Source: Spirochaetales bacterium (lineage in GTDB: Bacteria > Spirochaetota > Spirochaetia > Sphaerochaetales > Sphaerochaetaceae). Taken from it: a DNA stretch of 11,865 nucleotides. The position numbers and the translations under genes were made by a program. The stretch lies in NCBI GenBank assembly GCA_022771185.1, contig JALFCJ010000214.1:1-11865 (forward strand). Direction: 5' to 3'. Shown piece by piece: positions 6,306-11,865 of this stretch (position 1 is its first letter; each line of letters opens with the position of its first letter). The notes under the pieces are model-generated. The model had not been told where the DNA came from and made no database searches. It worked only from the letters and a program-made list of their open reading frames with translations.

Positions 6306-7604
6306 ATGACCATAGACGACAAGAAGGCAAAGATCATTCTGGAAGACGGATGTGAATTCAGCGCTGACATTATCCACGACAACATGGGGTCAAAGAGCAT
6401 TGACATTTCCGGACTGAGAAAAGAGACTGGATATATCACTTACGATCCAGGTTTTATGAATACCGGTTCTTGTATGTCTAGTATCTGTTATATCGATGGA
6501 GAGAAAGGCATCCTCAGATATCGTGGCTACGATCTTGAAGACTTGGTTTCAAAGTGCGACTTCATCGAAGTGGCTTACCTTATGGTTAAAGGAACTCTTC
6601 CTAACCTTGAAGAAAGAAACAAGTACATGCAGCTTTTGAACAAGCACAGTCTCTTACATGTAAACATGAAGCAATTCCTTCGCAACTACCCTTCAGACGC
6701 CCATCCTATGAGCATTCTCACTGCCATGGTGGCTTCTCTTTCCGCATTCTATCCAGAGCTTGAAGAGAGAGACCCTGAAGAAAACATAGACCTTACAGTA
6801 ACAAGACTTCTTTCCAAGATGAGAACTATCGCTGCATATACTTATAGGCAGATGAATGGATTGGAGTTCATCGACCCGAAATATGAATACTCATACTGCG
6901 AAAACTTTTTGAACATGATGTTCCATACTTCTGTCAATGGTTATACTCCAAACCCAGTACATGTAAATGCTCTCAACAAGTTGTTGATTCTTCATGCAGA
7001 CCATGAGCAGAACTGCTCAACCACTGCCGTCCGACTTGTTGGAAGCAGCGAAGCAAACCTTTACGCTGCAGTCGCTGCAGGCTGCTGTGCCCTTTGGGGG
7101 CCAAGACATGGCGGAGCCAATATGGAAGTCATGAATATGCTCTCAAAGATTCAGAACGATAAGATGAGCATCGACGAAGCAATAAGAAAAGCGAAAGACA
7201 AAAACGATCCATTCCGTCTCAGCGGCTTTGGTCATCGTGTCTATAAGACTTTCGACCCAAGAGCAAAGATTGCAAAGAGAATATGTCTGGAAGTAATGGA
7301 GACCACCCACACAAACGATCCTTTGTTGGATATCGCCATGGAGCTTGAAGAGAAAGCTACTCATGACGACTACTTCGTCTCCCGTCACCTCTATCCAAAC
7401 GTGGACTTCTATACCGGCATTACATTCCGTATGCTGGGTATTCCTGCAAACCTCTACACAGTAATGTTCGCCATGGGTAGACTCCCTGGATGGATTGCAC
7501 ATTACTTGGAGTGGAGACATGACGAGTATATGAAGATTGGTAGACCTAGACAGGTATATACAGGCTCACCTCTCAGAGAAGTAAAGCCAATTAACGAAAG
7601 ATAA
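6306..7604 (+). CDS. gltA: Citrate synthase (type II, GltA-like)
   Basis: Condenses acetyl-CoA with oxaloacetate to citrate in the cytosol. The 432 residues match the long bacterial GltA form (E. coli 427), including the N-terminal beta-rich domain (residues 1 to about 50) typical of hexameric, often NADH-regulated enzymes. Catalytic residues are all present: H268 in 'ALWGPRHGGAN', H310 in 'GFGHRVY' and D367 in 'NVDFYTG', equivalent to E. coli H264, H305 and D362. 'GILRYRGYDLEDL' (68-80) and the C-terminal 'GRLPGWIAHYLEW' complete the family signature. The ATG at 6306 has AAGGAG (6293-6298) 7 nt upstream. The gene is transcribed alone from the promoter region shared with the ArsR-family gene and ends in a strong terminator. 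Aconitase and isocitrate dehydrogenase, the next two enzymes, lie about 2 kb downstream on the other strand. Whether NADH inhibition applies cannot be judged from the sequence. Confidence 0.97.
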   Translation: MTIDDKKAKIILEDGCEFSADIIHDNMGSKSIDISGLRKETGYITYDPGFMNTGSCMSSICYIDGEKGILRYRGYDLEDLVSKCDFIEVAYLMVKGTLPNLEERNKYMQLLNKHSLLHVNMKQFLRNYPSDAHPMSILTAMVASLSAFYPELEERDPEENIDLTVTRLLSKMRTIAAYTYRQMNGLEFIDPKYEYSYCENFLNMMFHTSVNGYTPNPVHVNALNKLLILHADHEQNCSTTAVRLVGSSEANLYAAVAAGCCALWGPRHGGANMEVMNMLSKIQNDKMSIDEAIRKAKDKNDPFRLSGFGHRVYKTFDPRAKIAKRICLEVMETTHTNDPLLDIAMELEEKATHDDYFVSRHLYPNVDFYTGITFRMLGIPANLYTVMFAMGRLPGWIAHYLEWRHDEYMKIGRPRQVYTGSPLREVKPINER

Positions 7605-7610
7605 GGTTTT

Positions 7611-7648
7611 CCCCGGATTCCATTCTCTAGTCCGGGGTTTTATTTTTT
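7611..7648 (+). terminator. Rho-independent terminator after citrate synthase
   Basis: CCCCGGA (7611-7617) pairs with TCCGGGG (7631-7637) around a 13-nt loop and is followed by TTTTATTTTTT. It starts 6 bp after the stop codon. The rest of the gap to the HAD gene (7649-7685) holds only a GGGAGGA ribosome site and no clear promoter. Confidence 0.88.
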
Positions 7649-7685
7649 ATACAATCTTTGCTAGCATTATTAAGGGAGGAATCAT

Positions 7686-8357
7686 ATGGAAAAAGGAAAG
7701 GTAAAATGTGTCATATTCGATTTTAACGGCACACTCTTCTTTGACTATAACGAAAATAAAGACGCTTGGAATATTGTAGCATTAAAGCATAGAGGAAGTG
7801 AGTTTGGAGAAGAAGAGTATCTCTCTATGATGGGAAAGACAGATAGAAGATGCGCTGAATATATCAAGAAAGACGGCACGGACCAAGAACTGGATAAACT
7901 CAGTGAAGAAAAGGAAGATATTTACCTAAGGCTTCTTGTAGAGAGAAATATAAGACTCGAGAAAGATGCTGTATCATTTATTGAAGAATGCAAGAGAAGA
8001 GGAGTAAGAGTAATGATCGCCTCCTCAGCTCCCAAGATGAATATGGACTGGTATATCAAGAACCTTAATCTTGGAGATTATTTCAACATTGACGATATTG
8101 TTGCTGGACGAGATGATATTCCTTCCAAGCCCGCTCCAGACATCTATATGTATACTCAGCGCTTAGGCGGATTTGAGGGAGAAGAATGCGTCGCTTTTGA
8201 AGATGCACCGGGAGGCTTGAAGTCTGCTCTAGGAGCTGGTTTCAGAAGAGTATATGCAATAAAGAGCCCAGGAATGAACCTGGAAGAGACTGGGAAATTG
8301 GCTCCCCTTGTAGACTGGAAGTGGGCTCTAGAGCATATTGATGAAGTGTTGGCATAA
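7686..8357 (+). CDS. HAD-superfamily phosphatase (subfamily IA, beta-phosphoglucomutase-like)
   Basis: A 223-residue cytosolic HAD hydrolase. Motif I is 'DFNGTL' with nucleophile D12. The second Asp of the usual DxD is Asn14. Motif II is 'IASSAP' (111-116), motif III K148 in 'SKPAPDIY', and motif IV E172-D173 in 'AFEDAPGGLKSA'. A helical type I cap lies between residues about 18 and 95. The 'DAPGG' and 'KPAPD' wording is that of phosphoglycolate- and sugar-phosphate-phosphatase or beta-phosphoglucomutase-like members. I recall other family-IA proteins with FDFNGT, so N14 may mark a subgroup rather than an inactive enzyme. The substrate cannot be assigned. The ATG has GGGAGGA (7674-7680) 5 nt upstream. 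The gene lies between the citrate synthase terminator and a convergent terminator, so it is probably transcribed alone. Confidence 0.87.
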   Translation: MEKGKVKCVIFDFNGTLFFDYNENKDAWNIVALKHRGSEFGEEEYLSMMGKTDRRCAEYIKKDGTDQELDKLSEEKEDIYLRLLVERNIRLEKDAVSFIEECKRRGVRVMIASSAPKMNMDWYIKNLNLGDYFNIDDIVAGRDDIPSKPAPDIYMYTQRLGGFEGEECVAFEDAPGGLKSALGAGFRRVYAIKSPGMNLEETGKLAPLVDWKWALEHIDEVLA

Positions 8358-8385
8358 AAGAAAGGGGCTCATACCCCTTTCTTTT
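8356..8385. terminator. Bidirectional terminator between HAD gene and permease gene
   Basis: A perfect 12-bp stem, AAAAGAAAGGGG (8356-8367) with CCCCTTTCTTTT (8374-8385), encloses a 6-nt loop. Its A-rich and T-rich arms supply a U-rich 3' side in either direction, so it can end both convergent transcripts. The left arm starts within the HAD stop codon (8355-8357). The loop holds the complement of the permease TGA stop (8369-8371). Confidence 0.85.
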
Positions 8386-9502
8386 CTATCCTTTTGTTTG
8401 CGTCTTCTTTTATCAGGGTATAAAAAGTCGATACAAGAGGAATAAAAACCAGCATGCCTACCACTCCAAATAAGCTTCCTCCCAATGTCACTGCAAAGAA
8501 AACCCAAATGGCAGGTAAGCCCACAGAAGAGCCCACCACACGTGGATAAATCAAGTTGTTCTCAAGCTGCTGTACAACCAGGAATACAATAACGAATACA
8601 AGTGCCTTTACAGGACTTTCCAAGAGTATCAGGAACGCCCCTACAAAACATGCAATAAATGCACCCACTATAGGAAGGAGGGCCGAGAACATTACAACAA
8701 CACCGATCATCACTGCATAGGGCATTCTAAGTACAGAGAGTACAACCATAAATATCGTGCCAAGTATTACTGCTTCAAGGCACTGTCCAGTAATGAAGGA
8801 TGAGAAACTATTGTTAAGGACAGAAACAAAGTGTTCTGTTCTCTTTCTTGTATTCTCCCCTAGATATGCACGTTTCAGAATGTTTATTTGTCTTCCAAGT
8901 CTCTCTTTCTCTCCCAATATATATACTGCGAACACTAGGGATACAAAGAAAGATGCGAGGGAACTGACCACTTGACCCGCAGCTGTAAATGTAGTGGAGA
9001 GTATCGCCCCTATTCCGTTTTTTAATACTGGTAGTATTTTTTCTACAAAACTCTCCCAGTCCTTTTCTAAAGTCTGAGACAAATCAGGGAAATCTTTTTC
9101 CGACAAAGCCAGGTGATTCTCGATAAAAGCACCGAGTTTCTCCAAGGCTCCAGGTACCTCTCTCCCTATATTCTGAACAGCACTGACTATCTCAGGAACA
9201 ACTGTCACAAATAGAAGAACCACCAATAGCGCCACAAAAAGAAGAGACAGAATAATCGAGAGGACTCTTTTGAGCTTCTCCCCCCTGCCTTTCATAAAAC
9301 AGAGAAGTTTTCTTTCTATGAAAGACATAGGAAGATTCAGGACATAAGCAATTGCTACTCCCAATATAAAGGGGCTCGTTATACCAAGTATTATTCCCAA
9401 TACCCCTGTAATCCTATCCCCATACAAGAGAAGAGCAAGAACCAATACAATTGACAAAAAAGATGTTACCATCTCTTTTTTGTTATCTTTATTTTGTATC
9501 AA
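8369..9502 (-). CDS. AI-2E family membrane permease (YtvI/PerM-like)
   Basis: A 377-residue polytopic inner-membrane protein. Hydrophobic segments are at about 13-27, 31-57, 80-107, 178-197, 240-258, 262-291, 297-312 and 330-362, with a soluble amphipathic region at about 110-160. The conserved C-terminal block is clear: 'FSALLPIVGAFI' (272-283), 'QQLENNLIYPRVVG' (311-324) and 'FGVVGMLVFIPL' (345-356). Family members are named for export of autoinducer-2, but others act as ion or Na+/H+ antiporters, so the substrate is open. The reading frame begins at a TTG (9502) that overlaps the end of icd by 14 bp, with GGAG 10 nt upstream. An ATG at 9472 (MVTSFLS) would give 367 residues starting at the first membrane helix and is the alternative. 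It is the last gene of the acn-icd operon. A functional link to the two enzymes is not evident. Confidence 0.9.
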   Translation of the reverse strand: MIQNKDNKKEMVTSFLSIVLVLALLLYGDRITGVLGIILGITSPFILGVAIAYVLNLPMSFIERKLLCFMKGRGEKLKRVLSIILSLLFVALLVVLLFVTVVPEIVSAVQNIGREVPGALEKLGAFIENHLALSEKDFPDLSQTLEKDWESFVEKILPVLKNGIGAILSTTFTAAGQVVSSLASFFVSLVFAVYILGEKERLGRQINILKRAYLGENTRKRTEHFVSVLNNSFSSFITGQCLEAVILGTIFMVVLSVLRMPYAVMIGVVVMFSALLPIVGAFIACFVGAFLILLESPVKALVFVIVFLVVQQLENNLIYPRVVGSSVGLPAIWVFFAVTLGGSLFGVVGMLVFIPLVSTFYTLIKEDANKRIEKKGV

Positions 9503-10730
9503 TATTTGAGTTCTCCATGTATTTAGCCTTGATAGCTTTTAGGAAAGTGGCAGTGTCTACACTCTTGACACTCTTTCCACTGACTGTTACCCCGCCTTCC
9601 ACAAGAGATGAAAGATCTTTTGTCATGATTCCATCTTCAATTGTATCAAGGGCGGCTTTCTCCATATTGTCTGCAAAAGCCATGAGAGACTCTATTCCAT
9701 CCAGCTCTCCCCTCTTTCTGAGAGCTCCTGTCCAAGCAAAAATAGTGGCCATAGGATTTGTTGAAGTCACTTCACCCTTGAGATATCTATAGTAGTGGCG
9801 AGTAACTGTTCCATGGGCGGCTTCATACTCATAATATCCATCAGGAGAAGAAAGGACGCTGGTCATCATAGCCAAGGAACCGAAAGCTGTTGAGACCATG
9901 TCGCTCATAACATCGCCGTCATAGTTCTTGAGAGCCCATACAAAGCCACCTTCGCTTCTTATGACTCTTGCTACAGCGTCGTCGATGAGAGTGTAGAAGT
10001 ATGTGATTCCCTTCTCTTCAAACTTCTCTTTATATTCTTCTTCATATATCTTCTGGAATGTAAGCTTGAAAGTCTCATCATACTTCTTGCTGATGGTATC
10101 TTTTGCGCTGAACCAGAGATCCTGGGAAGTGGAGAGAGCATAGTTGAAGCAGGAGCGGGCGAAAGAAGAGATTGAAGAGTCTTTGTTATACTGTCCCATG
10201 AGAACTCCAGGACACTCAAAATCATAGATTGTCTCCCTCGTCTCGTTTCCGTTTTTGTCTGTAAACAACAACTCTGCCTTACCTTCTGTCGGGACTCTGA
10301 ACTCTGTAGCCTTGTAGATGTCTCCATAAGCGTGTCTGGCGATAGTTATCGGTTTATGCCAGCTTTTTACACTAGGCTTTATGGAAGGGGTGACGATTGG
10401 AGTTCTGAATACTGTTCCGTCCAATATGGCTCTTATTGTTCCATTTGGACTCTTCCACTTTTTCTTCAAGTTATACTCGCTCATTCTGTCTTCGTTTGGA
10501 GTAATGGTGGCACACTTCACTCCAACCCCAAGACGCTTGATGGCTTCTGCACTTTCAACTGTCACCTTGTCATCAGTGTCATCTCGATTCTTCAAGCCCA
10601 AGTCGTAGTACTCGGTCTTAAGATCCACAAAAGGTAAGATGAGCTCATCCTTGATCATGCCCCAGATGATTCTTGTCATCTCGTCGCCGTCTATCTCCAC
10701 AAGAGGAGTTTTCATTTCTATTTTTTCCAT
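9489..10730 (-). CDS. icd: Isocitrate dehydrogenase, NADP-dependent (type II, eukaryote-like)
   Basis: Oxidatively decarboxylates isocitrate to 2-oxoglutarate in the cytosol, a major NADPH source. The 413-residue sequence belongs to the homodimeric subfamily II, like human IDH1, not the E. coli Icd subfamily. Key positions coincide in numbering with human IDH1: S94 in 'KSPNGTIR', R100, R109 in 'TVFRTP', R132 in 'ARHAYGD' and Y139. Also present are K210 (human K212) in 'SAKDT' and the metal Asp region 'NYDGDVMSD' (269-277). 'GTVTRHY' (307-313) holds R311-H312, the pair that contacts the NADP 2'-phosphate, so NADP specificity is predicted. The ATG follows directly on the aconitase TAA stop with no intervening base, and only a weak AGGG ribosome site is visible, which suggests translational coupling. 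The consecutive pathway step next to aconitase confirms the role. The 3' end overlaps the permease start by 14 bp. Confidence 0.97.
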   Translation of the reverse strand: MEKIEMKTPLVEIDGDEMTRIIWGMIKDELILPFVDLKTEYYDLGLKNRDDTDDKVTVESAEAIKRLGVGVKCATITPNEDRMSEYNLKKKWKSPNGTIRAILDGTVFRTPIVTPSIKPSVKSWHKPITIARHAYGDIYKATEFRVPTEGKAELLFTDKNGNETRETIYDFECPGVLMGQYNKDSSISSFARSCFNYALSTSQDLWFSAKDTISKKYDETFKLTFQKIYEEEYKEKFEEKGITYFYTLIDDAVARVIRSEGGFVWALKNYDGDVMSDMVSTAFGSLAMMTSVLSSPDGYYEYEAAHGTVTRHYYRYLKGEVTSTNPMATIFAWTGALRKRGELDGIESLMAFADNMEKAALDTIEDGIMTKDLSSLVEGGVTVSGKSVKSVDTATFLKAIKAKYMENSNIDTK

Positions 10731-11865
10731 TTAATTACCCTTTATTTCGTTTAATCTTCCACCAGAGAGCAAAGTCTTCTTCTGCGTGTCGGTTGCAAAG
10801 AGAGAGAGAGGAATATCCTTGCCTGTTGTAAGGTCCTTTAATATGAACTGGCCCTTCTCAAGAGAAGAATAGACATTACTTAGCTCCAACTTATCTCCCT
10901 TGTTAATAGATTGATAGTCTGCTGCATTCTTAAAAAGAAGTGGAAGAATACCGAAGTTACAGAGATTTGCCTGATGAATTCTCTCAATCGATACTGCAAC
11001 GACCGCTTTTACACCCAAGTACATCGGGCAGATGGCGGCATGCTCTCTGCTGGACCCCTGGCCATAAGAAGCGCCTGCAACGATAAAACCACCCTCCCCT
11101 TCGTCTCTAAGTTGTGCTGCACGAGTAGCGAAATCAGGATCCACAGGATTAAAAACGACCTGACTGTAACGAGGGATATTCGATCTATACTTCAAGTACT
11201 GCCCAGCTGGCATTATGTGGTCTGTAGTAATCTTGTCTCCCACCTTGATCCATACGGAGCCTTTGATAGAATCTGAAAGGGCTGTATTTGATGGAGGCTC
11301 CCCGATATTCGGACCACGCTTGATTCCTTCTCCCTTTTCATGTGGGTAGATAAACATAGAGTCATCGACTATAAATGAGTCTGTATATTTGACGCTTTCA
11401 ATATCGCTATCACACTCCATAGGATTTGAGAACTCTCCCTTTACTGCACTCCAAGCAGCCGTCTCAGGGCTGACAAGATATACTTGGGCGCTCTTTGTAC
11501 CGCTTCTTCCTTCGAAGTTTCTGTTGTTTGTTCTTAGTGAAACGCTGTCTGTTCCTGGGGACTGGTGGTTACCGATACAGAAACCACAGGCACTTTCAAG
11601 AATTCTTGCCCCTGCCTTGATAAGAGTCTCCAAAGTTCCGTCTTTAGCTATCATCTCAAATACCGCTCTCGAACCTGGAGCAACGCCCAAAGAAACGTTT
11701 TCTGGAATTCTCTTTCCTTCCAGTATCTTTGCCACCTTCCTCAAGTCATAATAGCTACTGTTAGTACAGCTGCCGATCAATACCTGATTGATCTTCACAT
11801 CGTATGGCACGTAACCCAACTTATTGTAATACTCATATCCCAAACGTCCGGTAGAGTTTACCTGT
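10731..11865 (-). CDS. acn: Aconitate hydratase (Aquifex-type), C-terminal part
   Basis: Interconverts citrate and isocitrate through a [4Fe-4S] cluster. The frame is open to the window edge, so about 377 residues are present and the N-terminal portion (roughly 280 residues if the length is typical, about 650) lies outside. A TTG at 11843 is internal. All three cluster cysteines are visible: one in 'IGSCTNSSYYDL' (codon 11766-11768) and two in 'SACGFCIGN' (codons 11586-11588 and 11577-11579). The swivel domain begins around 'GDKITTDHIMPAG' and contains the substrate loop 'GASYGQGSSREHAA'. 'SIERIHQANLCNFGILPL' is characteristic of the Aquifex-type family rather than AcnA or AcnB. The TAA stop is immediately followed by the ATG of icd, so the two consecutive pathway enzymes are co-transcribed. 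The promoter is outside the window. Confidence 0.95.
   Translation of the reverse strand, partial: QVNSTGRLGYEYYNKLGYVPYDVKINQVLIGSCTNSSYYDLRKVAKILEGKRIPENVSLGVAPGSRAVFEMIAKDGTLETLIKAGARILESACGFCIGNHQSPGTDSVSLRTNNRNFEGRSGTKSAQVYLVSPETAAWSAVKGEFSNPMECDSDIESVKYTDSFIVDDSMFIYPHEKGEGIKRGPNIGEPPSNTALSDSIKGSVWIKVGDKITTDHIMPAGQYLKYRSNIPRYSQVVFNPVDPDFATRAAQLRDEGEGGFIVAGASYGQGSSREHAAICPMYLGVKAVVAVSIERIHQANLCNFGILPLLFKNAADYQSINKGDKLELSNVYSSLEKGQFILKDLTTGKDIPLSLFATDTQKKTLLSGGRLNEIKGN

Noticed and set aside
7143..7520. 125-codon minus-strand open frame inside citrate synthase
   Set aside because: It lies entirely opposite the catalytic core of gltA, shows no family pattern and has no start signal.
1..11865. 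CRISPR arrays, insertion sequences, tRNA/rRNA genes or a defence island
   Set aside because: I found no regularly spaced repeats, terminal inverted repeats, transposase or integrase motifs, or RNA gene signatures. The genes are housekeeping types with uniform composition.

Overview
The window reads as a compact, AT-leaning bacterial chromosome segment with AGA-rich arginine usage and GGAGG-type ribosome binding sites. Nothing in it marks the organism unambiguously. The combination of a fused AroD-AroE enzyme, an Aquifex-type aconitase, a eukaryote-like (type II) NADP isocitrate dehydrogenase and an XPB/Ssl2-type helicase-associated protein fits a fermentative spirochaete (Sphaerochaeta/Treponema relatives). 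That placement is an inference. All genes look chromosomal and intact apart from the two cut by the window edges. I see no transposase, phage gene, CRISPR array, tRNA or rRNA.

Layout. (1) Positions 1-936, +: the C-terminal part of a helicase-associated protein. It overlaps tail to tail by 44 bp with the bifunctional shikimate-pathway gene aroDE (893-2341, -). (2) aroDE has its own near-consensus promoter just upstream. Behind it lies an orphan REC plus winged-helix response regulator (2438-3247, -). (3) Divergently, an ABC-F translation-factor-like ATPase (3394-5325, +) overlaps a Maf nucleotide pyrophosphatase gene by 17 bp (5309-5938, +). (4) Maf converges with, and overlaps by 22 bp, a SmtB/CzrA-like ArsR regulator (5917-6237, -). 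The terminator hairpin of the abcF-maf unit lies inside the regulator's coding sequence. (5) The regulator is divergent from citrate synthase (6306-7604, +), and the two share a short palindromic promoter region. (6) A HAD phosphatase (7686-8357, +) converges on a right-hand operon transcribed leftwards: aconitase (partial, 10731-11865), icd (9489-10730) and an AI-2E-family permease (8369-9502).

Together, citrate synthase, aconitase and isocitrate dehydrogenase form the complete oxidative arm from oxaloacetate and acetyl-CoA to 2-oxoglutarate. In an anaerobe this would mainly feed glutamate synthesis and NADPH supply. The genes are spread over two opposing transcription units.

Most of the content is ordinary housekeeping, and I found no convincing new multi-gene system. 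The points most worth a second look are the metal-sensor-type ArsR protein placed to control citrate synthase, and the very economical ends of the convergent gene pairs: one terminator inside a coding sequence, and one bidirectional terminator with a stop codon in its loop.
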